Below are positions 54,989 to 62,686 of a DNA stretch of 64,000 nt, in pieces. The DNA is from Lineus longissimus (lineage: Eukaryota; Nemertea; Pilidiophora; Heteronemertea; Lineidae). Location: NCBI RefSeq assembly GCF_910592395.1, contig NC_088317.1:12464001-12528000 (forward strand), in the 5' to 3' direction. Numbering within the stretch: position 1 is the stretch's first letter; every line of letters begins with the position of its first letter. The notes beneath the pieces are model-generated. The model saw nothing but the letters and a program-made list of their open reading frames with translations. It was not told the origin of the DNA and did no database searches. A program made the translations under genes and the position numbers.

Positions 54989-57900
54989 TCAAGCGAAGTT
55001 TGAATCGCTGTAATCTATGTAGCCTTCATAATACATTCCAAATGGTAAGGTGCTTATTCCATCTTCAAGTATGAACCTCTTGTCATCAAAAGGACTGAGG
55101 CTTTTTTTGTCAACTTCTTCCAAATAGATTTGGTGTTTATCTGATCTTAAGTGTCTCATCTTGTGGTAAAATGACCTACTCTTTTCAAGACAATCAACAT
55201 AGTCATCAAATGAGATATTTCTCCTTACTACATTCTTGGCAATACCCTTCAATTTCTTAGAATCGTAATCTTTTGTCCTGTAAGCGTACATCTTACTTCT
55301 CAGGGCAATGAATTCAGTCATCTCTACTCCTCCTAGCTCATCCTTGAAATAACCTGGTACCTTCTTTTTACTGGTATCATAGAGTGTATGATCTTTTGGA
55401 TAATTACTGAAATCAAAATAGTGTCTCAACTCCTTTAAGTCTTTAGTTAAGTCATCAGTATTAATGTTAACTACGAAAGAATCTGTATCTAGATACAGTA
55501 GTTCAATATTTTTCTCACCAAAATATGGTTGAAGAACTTCATAATAGAACTCATACATTAATAATTTAGACAATTCAAGTACGGCAGCTCCTATGTAGAT
55601 TGGTTTGTTGAATTTCATTGATGTTTTCCTCATGCTAATAGCAGCATTATGTTCGTCAAATACGCATATCGATGAAAACCTGGGATTGGCCATTACATTC
55701 CTGGCTCTCTCCCCGTCCGATACCAATTCAATTTCAACCCTGTTCCTTACATTCTCACAAGTCTTTCCGTAGAAAGCATTATTCATGAGCTTGAAATAGT
55801 CTTTCTCAAAATCAGTCTTAGAATCCATACGTCTTTTAGTATTAAAATCAATGTATGGTGCTAACCACTTTGATTGTTTAAAACATATCACCGAATGAAC
55901 CCTCTTAAGTACCATTCCGTGCTTGAGGTAAAATTGTAGCATTCTGTAATGCACTATGTAATTAGTTTTATCCTTTTGTGTTAGTATTAGTTTCTCTACA
56001 TTTGATCTTTTATCATCATCCAGTAACTCCCTCTGGTAAGGACTTAATTCATCATCTTCAATAAAGAGAGATTCAGGACAGAATGGAAAGTTCCTCGACT
56101 TAAATTTAATATTTCCTGGATACTCCAAATCCACCTCTAAGAAATACCCTACCTCACTATCACTTGGAATTGCCATAATCTGCTCTTTACTAATAACATT
56201 CATGTTAAGTCGAGCTTTGCTCTCTGGACTTTGTCCTAGTCGGACTTTGTCCTGAGAGCATAGCTCGAGTGGATCAATATCTATCATTTCAAAACTACCA
56301 TAGGGTTGAGGTTCCATCATGGCCCATCCGTAAAGATTATTAGCATCGATGTACAGCAATTTATGACTCTCATCGGCCTTGATATGTCTTGTGCCCATAA
56401 CACCCGATATTCCACCTCTTATTGCCTTTTCAAAAGTAAGTAATATGTTGGTATCAGTCAGTAGTTCTAGGTTTATTCCTGTGTATTTCAAACCAGCTTG
56501 CCAGGTTAGGCCTGGTGCCGAGTAACAGTGACATGGATCTATCTGAAAATAGTTCAAATTGACATCCCTGAATTTCTCAAATAAATCAGCTAGAAGGATC
56601 ACATCAGTTTTGAGGTAGAGGTCAATGAACTCACCGTGATTCCTGATCTTGAAATGATCCCATATTACCTTAGCTTCATCATAGGCAGAATCAGGTGCCA
56701 TTTCATTTTTCAATTCGTCAAAAAACATAGACTTTTCTAGGTAAGTAACATTGTAGCTTTCATGTGATGTGTAAAAAGAGTAAGGTACTGAACCCTTCTT
56801 CCTCAATAGCTTAAAGTCAGTGGTATTTGGGAACAGCTGTCTGGTAATTTTAAAATCATCATCCAACATTGATTTGGTTATGTTGTCTAAACTGGACTGC
56901 AGGAATCTGTACGAGTCCAAAAACCTGAAACAACCGAACTGAAATGAAATGTATTCCTCTGCTGTTTTGGCAAGTAATTTCAGTTTCTTGTACTTCGGTA
57001 GCTTAGTCATTAATTCTTTAATAAATAAGTGAGAATCGTAATTACTGAGATTGTGAAAAAACACTGGAACAAACATAGCTTTCTTTTCATTCAAATTACA
57101 CGAGTTGTGAGCAGCACCTCGATATCTACCACAGTAGTGATCATGATCCTTGACCTTGTCATATCCCAAAGGTTGATTACAATAGTAACAATGTGTTTCT
57201 AATTGATATTTATGCCAGTCTTCATCTGTCATTGTTAGAGGAAAGTTACAGTTCAATAAATTAGAGAATTGTTCTTCCATCCTGATTAACCAATTACAGA
57301 ACACATCTACAACATCAGCACCCCTGTGAGACACATACTGGCTACTGTAAATGTGTGTGTAGTCTGAGTGAACATAAACACCAACAGCTGATGCATTTTG
57401 TTTAAAAAGTTTTTTAGTGGTAACAGTGGTATCTGTCTGAGGACGAAGTCCGACTCGAGCTCTGCTCTGAGTTGTGTCGGACTTCGTCCTGAGAGCAGAG
57501 CTCGAGTTATCATTGACTGTTGTGCTTATCGCTTCGAAATCAGCATAGATCACAAACGGAACTCTATTTTTGAATGAGTGTTTTTCAAATTTAATTTGTG
57601 ACCATTTACTGTTAGGTGGAGGCAAAGTAATCTTACAGTAATCGTGTTCTCCACATTTCTTTTTATGTTTATCTAGTGTTGACTTCCTGTAAAAGTAATT
57701 CATGCATCTCCTGCAAAGATACACTCTATGAGCTAGTGTCCTGAAGAAAAGATTGATGTCTCTTATGTACATGAAATGGTCCTTGAAATACAGCAGATCG
57801 ATGACATCATCATCATCATAATTCTTGGACAGGTAGAGAGGTTCTAGTTTTGCCTCACAGGTGCTCTTAGCCGATTCATTCTGCAATTTAAACACATTAA

Positions 57901-58903
57901 TTTTGAGATTATTATCACTCTCTATCTTAGGAATATCCTTTTGAATACATACAGGAAATGAGTCTATTCGTACTCCGTACTGAGAGCTAGGCCCGATTAC
58001 GACATCAGTAGTTTTCGAACTCTGTTCTCGTGACGAAGTCATTTCTAGCATATCGGTAGTAATATTTAATGTACTCTCGAGCTCTGCTCTCAGGACAAAG
58101 TCCGTCTCTGGATTTTCTTTCAGATATTTAGCGGCCAATAAAGACCAGAGAAAACATTTATTTTCATTTGATTCCACATTTATTACTGCTTTTGTTTTAA
58201 ATGGTAATTTAGTGTAATGACCACCTTTACACCTCTTGTAAGAACAGATGGTCATGTTACAAGACTCTATTCTATTTAAAGTAAGTCCAGAACCTTGAAA
58301 GTACCTTTCCTCAATCTGTGTCTTAATGTAGTTTAACTGGTTGGTTATGGCATAAATTGCCTGGTTCCTTGAAATTATGCTTTCCATTGGAGACTGAATG
58401 GGGTGTGTCGAACTTTGTTCTCGGGACTTTGTCCTAGTCGAGCTATGCTCTCTGGACGTAGTCCGGGTTACACTTTCACCCTGACGATCAATGCTCTGCT
58501 CTGCGACCAAAGGTCGATCAAACTGAGCAAATACTGATATGCTAATTTTGTGATGGTAATCATTGAGTTGAAATAATACCTCCTCTAATTTATCTCTGTA
58601 TTCATACACTTGTTTAGCTTCTCTGTCAATCTTCAAACTAATGGTGACTACAGGCTTTCCAAATTGTTTTACTATTTCTATTCCACTCACTTTCTTTATG
58701 CCATCTAGCTCATTTTCCTCAAATGCAAGTTTCTTATCCATACTTTTAGGGATCAGTGATTGGGCTCGGGGTTGAGCAAGAGGCACATAATCCGGGTTTA
58801 ATTTACTTAAGTGACCTTTGGTTCTCCTGTGAATGGCCATATTATTGTATGATATGTACTTGTCACATGTAGTGCAAAGTATTTTCTGATTCTTAGCAGT
58901 CAT
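54989..58903 (-). CDS. Protein-primed family B DNA polymerase (pPolB)
   Basis: About 1304 residues from the ATG at 58903; an open TTG 11 codons upstream is less likely. An N-terminal C2H2 finger (CTTCDKYISYNNMAIHRRTK) and a second zinc module (CRRCMNYFYRKSTLDKH) precede the exonuclease: FVIYADFEAI (Exo I), FFHNLSNYDSHLF (Exo II), YLKTDVILLADLF (Exo III). Polymerase motifs: KLLYIDANNLYGWAM (A), KLMNNAFYGKT (B) and LLYLDTDSFVVN (C), plus a KKKVPGYFKDE region. It would copy the linear genome from a terminal protein primer. Five clusters of double hairpins lie inside the frame (56212-56266, 57441-57503, 58017-58041, 58079-58103, 58410-58464) without breaking it. It is transcribed divergently from the gene at 58960. 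Confidence 0.92.
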   Translation of the reverse strand: MTAKNQKILCTTCDKYISYNNMAIHRRTKGHLSKLNPDYVPLAQPRAQSLIPKSMDKKLAFEENELDGIKKVSGIEIVKQFGKPVVTISLKIDREAKQVYEYRDKLEEVLFQLNDYHHKISISVFAQFDRPLVAEQSIDRQGESVTRTTSREHSSTRTKSREQSSTHPIQSPMESIISRNQAIYAITNQLNYIKTQIEERYFQGSGLTLNRIESCNMTICSYKRCKGGHYTKLPFKTKAVINVESNENKCFLWSLLAAKYLKENPETDFVLRAELESTLNITTDMLEMTSSREQSSKTTDVVIGPSSQYGVRIDSFPVCIQKDIPKIESDNNLKINVFKLQNESAKSTCEAKLEPLYLSKNYDDDDVIDLLYFKDHFMYIRDINLFFRTLAHRVYLCRRCMNYFYRKSTLDKHKKKCGEHDYCKITLPPPNSKWSQIKFEKHSFKNRVPFVIYADFEAISTTVNDNSSSALRTKSDTTQSRARVGLRPQTDTTVTTKKLFKQNASAVGVYVHSDYTHIYSSQYVSHRGADVVDVFCNWLIRMEEQFSNLLNCNFPLTMTDEDWHKYQLETHCYYCNQPLGYDKVKDHDHYCGRYRGAAHNSCNLNEKKAMFVPVFFHNLSNYDSHLFIKELMTKLPKYKKLKLLAKTAEEYISFQFGCFRFLDSYRFLQSSLDNITKSMLDDDFKITRQLFPNTTDFKLLRKKGSVPYSFYTSHESYNVTYLEKSMFFDELKNEMAPDSAYDEAKVIWDHFKIRNHGEFIDLYLKTDVILLADLFEKFRDVNLNYFQIDPCHCYSAPGLTWQAGLKYTGINLELLTDTNILLTFEKAIRGGISGVMGTRHIKADESHKLLYIDANNLYGWAMMEPQPYGSFEMIDIDPLELCSQDKVRLGQSPESKARLNMNVISKEQIMAIPSDSEVGYFLEVDLEYPGNIKFKSRNFPFCPESLFIEDDELSPYQRELLDDDKRSNVEKLILTQKDKTNYIVHYRMLQFYLKHGMVLKRVHSVICFKQSKWLAPYIDFNTKRRMDSKTDFEKDYFKLMNNAFYGKTCENVRNRVEIELVSDGERARNVMANPRFSSICVFDEHNAAISMRKTSMKFNKPIYIGAAVLELSKLLMYEFYYEVLQPYFGEKNIELLYLDTDSFVVNINTDDLTKDLKELRHYFDFSNYPKDHTLYDTSKKKVPGYFKDELGGVEMTEFIALRSKMYAYRTKDYDSKKLKGIAKNVVRRNISFDDYVDCLEKSRSFYHKMRHLRSDKHQIYLEEVDKKSLSPFDDKRFILEDGISTLPFGMYYEGYIDYSDSNFA

Positions 58904-58959
58904 TCTATTTATTAGATTAAAATTTATTAAATTCAATAAATCTCTTGAATTAAATAGAA
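58904..58959. promoter_or_regulatory. Divergent AT-rich promoter region, PolB and penton-like gene
   Basis: 56 nt of nearly pure A/T separate the two start codons. Both ATGs are preceded by the same motif: AAATAGA on the PolB side and AAATAGAA on the other. The motif also precedes the capsid gene (AAATAGAAA at 47873). A bidirectional promoter or shared initiation signal is inferred. Confidence 0.5.
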
Positions 58960-60021
58960 ATGGACTTCATAATCAATGAACAAGAATGTAATGAAGCCAA
59001 ATTTGAGTACTACTTAACAGACCAATTAGACATAAAATCCATTACTTTGAAATCGATAACCTTTTACAATTCATGGTGGACAGGTGATTTTCTACCAGAG
59101 GGAGTCAGGATTTTCTCATTTCTAGTCGAAATAACCAGAATTACAACAAATGAGCCCTTAGATAAACAATTATGGTGTATGGATGAATTTAGGACATTAT
59201 TTGCTCCTGGACTTGAAACAGATACACTTGAAAAGGAAGTCATGAAAGTTTGCGAACGGTATTTGGAAAATGAATCTACCACAACTAAAGACACCATTAC
59301 TCAATACACATTTCCATACTCTCGACATTTTAGTTTAAGTGAGTTTTGTGAGGTATGGCAAAAATACATAAAAGAAATTGGAATAAGCCATGTGAAAATT
59401 TACTGTGATAACAATAATTACATAACCCTTGAACTTACAGAGGATAAAGAGTACCCTCTGAAAGTATACAAGTTAGATAAAAATGAAAAAATCAAGATTG
59501 AGAGAAACACAGAAGGTTTTCAAATAAGAAAAACCATAAGAGAGGTGACAGAAAAACAGCTCACAGTGGTGAATGAGTGGTTTGGCTTTAAGCAAACTAA
59601 ATTCACAAAGAAAGGAAAATACTACTCCACAAGACCACTCAACTTTTACAGGAAATATCTATTCCTGCAAGCTAATTTGGTTGACAAAGCTAAGACCCTC
59701 TACAACAATAAACCATCTAACATTTTCTGCATCATACCTGTAGAAGATGGTGACCAAATAAAAATGCAGCGATACGAACCGAATTGTAAGAAAACGATAA
59801 ATAAGTGTACTAATCACATAAAATTCGAAATCACTGATGAGAATGGTAAGCTAGTTAATTTCAGAGGAACAGAGGTTTCTTTAGAGTTAAGAATCGAGCT
59901 ATGCTCTCAGGACGAAGTCCGAATAGAGTTAAACTCTCAGGACAAAGTCCGAATAGAGTTAAACTCTTGTGGTGAAGACAAGCACCTCGGACTCGAGCTC
60001 TGCTCTCAGGACGAAGTCTGA
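58960..60021 (+). CDS. Second penton/fibre-like protein
   Basis: 353 residues. The strand near residue 300 (HIKFEITDENGKLVNFRGTE) is the same C-terminal motif as in the penton-like protein at 49544. The earlier part (SITFYNSWWTGDFLPEG, then mixed alpha/beta) differs. It may be a vertex or fibre-type protein; this is inference. The last ~40 codons are made of four double-hairpin units (59896-60019) read as ELCSQDEVRIELNSQDKV, so the natural C terminus was probably at about residue 312. Confidence 0.6.
   Translation: MDFIINEQECNEAKFEYYLTDQLDIKSITLKSITFYNSWWTGDFLPEGVRIFSFLVEITRITTNEPLDKQLWCMDEFRTLFAPGLETDTLEKEVMKVCERYLENESTTTKDTITQYTFPYSRHFSLSEFCEVWQKYIKEIGISHVKIYCDNNNYITLELTEDKEYPLKVYKLDKNEKIKIERNTEGFQIRKTIREVTEKQLTVVNEWFGFKQTKFTKKGKYYSTRPLNFYRKYLFLQANLVDKAKTLYNNKPSNIFCIIPVEDGDQIKMQRYEPNCKKTINKCTNHIKFEITDENGKLVNFRGTEVSLELRIELCSQDEVRIELNSQDKVRIELNSCGEDKHLGLELCSQDEV
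59896..60019. repeat. Double-hairpin tandem array in 30-bp steps
   Basis: GAGCTATGCTC/GGACGAAGTCC at 59896-59920, GAGTTAAACTC/GGACAAAGTCC at 59926-59950, GAGTTAAACTC at 59956-59966 with its partner replaced by a GGTG..CACC hairpin, and GAGCTCTGCTC/GGACGAAGTCT at 59995-60019. GAGT:ACTC keeps the stem paired after a double change. Confidence 0.92.
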
Positions 60022-60034
60022 CCACCTGATGAGA

Positions 60035-60496
60035 TCATTCCATTAAAGGAATAGTACATTTCTTCTCTTTAACTACAGGTTTAACAAGAGGGCTAATTGA
60101 CCCCTTCATGACTGCTTCATTCGGACTTTGTCCTGAGAGCATAGCTCGATTCAAGCCTGATCGCTGCTCTTTACTTACTTTTTTAGGAAGTTTCTTAAAC
60201 ATAATAAATGCTGCTAAAATAATTGCACCTAAACCTAGTACATAGACATAGGTATTACTGGTAGATTCACGCAGTGATACATCAGTATTTTGAGATTGTG
60301 GTTCTTCTTCCTCTACTTCTTCTTCCTCCTTTTCCACAACTCTGTTTTTTGGGACAGAGTCCTGTACTTTACTACCCAGTTCTCTAGACCATGCTAATTG
60401 TTTCTCTGATCGAGGTTTCTTAGACACTGAAACTTTAGTCGGACTTTGTCCTGAGAGCATAGCTCGAGTAGTATCAGTTACAGTTTCAAGTTCCAT
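60035..60496 (-). CDS. Single-pass membrane protein with acidic stretch, 153 aa
   Basis: Start in ATAAATGG (TAAATG class). The N-terminal third is basic, then a Glu-rich run (VEKEEEEVEEEEPQSQ), a transmembrane segment (VYVLGLGAIILAAFIMF) and a basic tail KKLPKKVSK. Two double hairpins (60441-60465, 60123-60147) are each read as RAMLSGQSP, and a single GGACAGAGTCC hairpin lies at 60352. No family recognised. Confidence 0.6.
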   Translation of the reverse strand: MELETVTDTTRAMLSGQSPTKVSVSKKPRSEKQLAWSRELGSKVQDSVPKNRVVEKEEEEVEEEEPQSQNTDVSLRESTSNTYVYVLGLGAIILAAFIMFKKLPKKVSKEQRSGLNRAMLSGQSPNEAVMKGSISPLVKPVVKEKKCTIPLME

Positions 60497-60544
60497 TTAT
60501 CTTGCTCAAATTAATTCGAACTATGTTCTCATAACCAGGTTAAT

Positions 60545-61417
60545 TTAGTATTCTTTATCATCACTACCTGTGATATCTAGACTTTCATCTATTGGTTTGT
60601 CACATTCAGAGACAGTCATATTTGGTGTATTCATATTTGATGCAGTCATACTCGATGTATTCATAGATGATTCCTCATGACAATGACCTAAAGTAATAAG
60701 TGTTGTTGAAGCAAGTGCAGTTAGTGCACCCATTCTCAAACTCAACCATCCAAGCCATTTATCCAACTCGTTAGTTATCAAATAATCATTTCTAAGATCA
60801 TGGTAAAGATCATCTTCATCATCTATTGGTAATAACCACCTTGATAATTTAGTGTAAGCTTTAAGTACTGTCTTACCCAAAGAATCATTAAGTCTGGCAG
60901 CCATCTTTGTTTCATACATTCTATTGTGTTTTAAGATTTCTTTTTCAGTCATATTATCTAAGTCATTAAAAGTTATTTGTGTATTAAGGAAATCCTTGCT
61001 TTTACCAGTTGCAACTAGAATCTCTAAGTCTTGTTTGGCTTTAAGGCCACTATCAGTCAAATAGTTCAAATTTTGTTGATTGCTAGTTGATCCTAGTTGG
61101 TAACTAAAATTGACTATTCCCTGACTGGGATTAACTATTCCCTGACTAGGAGTAACCAAATTTGAACTATTCAACTGCTTGTTTGAAACTTGTTGATTTG
61201 TAGAGCAGTTCTGTTGAAAGTTAGTACTGTTCTGTTGGTAACTACCAGTGTTCTGTTGGTTAGAAGCCCCGACTCGAGCTATGCTCTCAGGACTGCGACC
61301 GACTCGAGCTATGCTCTCAAGACGAAGTCCTACTGGGTTTTGATTGATAACACCAATATGTTTCATTTGTTGTTCAATTACAGATGATGTCTGACTATTC
61401 ATTTGCTGATTGTTCAT
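60545..61417 (-). CDS. Gln/Asn-rich Polinton protein, 290 aa, unknown
   Basis: Start in TTTTAAATG. The N-terminal half is Q/N/S-rich (NNQQMNSQTSSVIEQQ; SNQQNTGSYQQNSTNFQQ) with a short PSQGIVN repeat. The C-terminal half is folded-looking (TEKEILKHNRMYETKMAARL, WLLPIDDEDDLYHDLRNDYL) and contains a hydrophobic LGALTALASTTLI-like stretch near the end. Two double hairpins (61276-61330) are read as SIARVGRSPESIARVG. Similar-sized proteins flank PolB in other Polintons, but I cannot name it. Confidence 0.6.
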   Translation of the reverse strand: MNNQQMNSQTSSVIEQQMKHIGVINQNPVGLRLESIARVGRSPESIARVGASNQQNTGSYQQNSTNFQQNCSTNQQVSNKQLNSSNLVTPSQGIVNPSQGIVNFSYQLGSTSNQQNLNYLTDSGLKAKQDLEILVATGKSKDFLNTQITFNDLDNMTEKEILKHNRMYETKMAARLNDSLGKTVLKAYTKLSRWLLPIDDEDDLYHDLRNDYLITNELDKWLGWLSLRMGALTALASTTLITLGHCHEESSMNTSSMTASNMNTPNMTVSECDKPIDESLDITGSDDKEY

Positions 61418-61440
61418 TTAAAATAATAGAAAAATGAGTG

Positions 61441-61971
61441 TTAAGTGCAAAATGCTGTTTTCATAAGTTTATTGCACTTAACACTAGCTCGAGCTATGCT
61501 CTCAGGACAAAGTCCGGCTCGAGCTATGCTCTCAGGACGAAGTCCGGCTGGTGCTAACTTAATACTACTGATGCAGTTATTGTCTCTACCTGCACTGGCA
61601 CTCAGTAAAACGTCAAACTGCTTGTCAATATCCTGGTCATATACCTTCTCAAATTTGTAATTTTGGAAGAAAATACTTTGAGTGAAATCATACCATAATC
61701 TCTCCAAATCATTTACTCGCTCCTTGTTGGTTAAAAAAGGTCTAAATATTACATAATCAATTTTCAGCGTTTTAAAGGCTTGGTGTAAAAATACCTTGTA
61801 GTTAATTGTGACCTTCACACCACAGTAATGCAGAAATCTAAGGAAAGCATAGTACACTAGTCTAAGGTCAGTGATATTCTCATCGGTTAATTGCGGTTTA
61901 CCAATTGCCCTGTTAATAAATTCCAATGCAAGAAACCAGTCATATTCCCCACAGTGAAATTTAAAAAGCAT
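61441..61971 (-). CDS. Unknown protein, 176 aa, hairpin-derived tail
   Basis: A helical, aromatic-rich body (CGEYDWFLALEFINRAIG, then DLRLVYYAFLRFLHYCG, then RLWYDFTQSIFFQNYKF) ends at about residue 140. The tail contains two 30-bp double hairpins (61491-61545) read as SIARAGLCPESIARA. A second possible start lies just upstream out of frame. No family recognised. Confidence 0.5.
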   Translation of the reverse strand: MLFKFHCGEYDWFLALEFINRAIGKPQLTDENITDLRLVYYAFLRFLHYCGVKVTINYKVFLHQAFKTLKIDYVIFRPFLTNKERVNDLERLWYDFTQSIFFQNYKFEKVYDQDIDKQFDVLLSASAGRDNNCISSIKLAPAGLRPESIARAGLCPESIARASVKCNKLMKTAFCT

Positions 61972-62002
61972 GGCTTCACCATGTAACCCTTGGTTACATA
62001 AC

Positions 62003-62638
62003 TTAGAGGGGAGTGTTAATACCCATTTTTAGGGCTGACTGAAGAGTACTTTCATATCTCTGCTTACTAAGACATTTTCTGGAACTTGAAAAGCAACCCT
62101 GCAAATACCATTCCACAAAGTCCTTTAAATACTTAACTGCCGATTCGCACAGCCGACTCCATCCAAGTTTCCTTAGAATACTGTCAAAGTAACGTGTCTT
62201 GTTGTCAATATTGATCTCAAGAGTTTTAAAATCATCGTCGTAAGTAGTCGAATTGCAATTGGTGCAGAATTGATACCTCACAGTTTTAGCTGCGTACCTT
62301 GCTGAATTCAAGTTTTTTTTATACTCAAAAAGTGTCCACCTTTTACAATTTCTACATAATTCCGCTTTGGCGATGGTACTGGTGTCATACTCTTTCATTT
62401 TTGGCAGGACTGCTTTGTGTGTCTCAGTCAGACTTCGTCTTGAGAGCATAGCTCGAGTAGGCTTATCAAATTTCCCACTGTCATAATTCTTGCTGTCATT
62501 TTCTTCACTAAAATTTCTAGTCGGACGCAGTCCTGAGAGCATAGCTCGATCCATGATCCTAGGACGAATGTATCCTTTAAGATTCTCATTGTTCCACTCA
62601 CTAGAATAATAATCTTTAAATGAGATGTATTTATTCAT
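62003..62638 (-). CDS. Zinc-ribbon protein, 211 aa
   Basis: Start in TAAATATG. A CRNC...CTNC pair (LCRNCKRWTLFEYKK, about 45 residues apart with YQFCTNCNSTT) suggests a zinc ribbon. A helical C terminus follows (YLKDFVEWYLQGCFSSSRKC). Two double hairpins (62523-62547, 62430-62454) fall in the N-terminal 70 residues and are read as DRAMLSGLRPT and TRAMLSRRSLT. It might act in transcription or DNA binding; family unknown. Confidence 0.55.
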   Translation of the reverse strand: MNKYISFKDYYSSEWNNENLKGYIRPRIMDRAMLSGLRPTRNFSEENDSKNYDSGKFDKPTRAMLSRRSLTETHKAVLPKMKEYDTSTIAKAELCRNCKRWTLFEYKKNLNSARYAAKTVRYQFCTNCNSTTYDDDFKTLEINIDNKTRYFDSILRKLGWSRLCESAVKYLKDFVEWYLQGCFSSSRKCLSKQRYESTLQSALKMGINTPL

Positions 62639-62686
62639 ATTTACATGATAATTATTTTTTTAAACATTGTTTTTTGATAGAATGTC

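Noticed and set aside
49129-62547. Regularly spaced 30-bp repeats that could suggest a CRISPR array
   Set aside because: The copies are dispersed, in both orientations, inside genes, without unique spacers of constant length; the host is eukaryotic.
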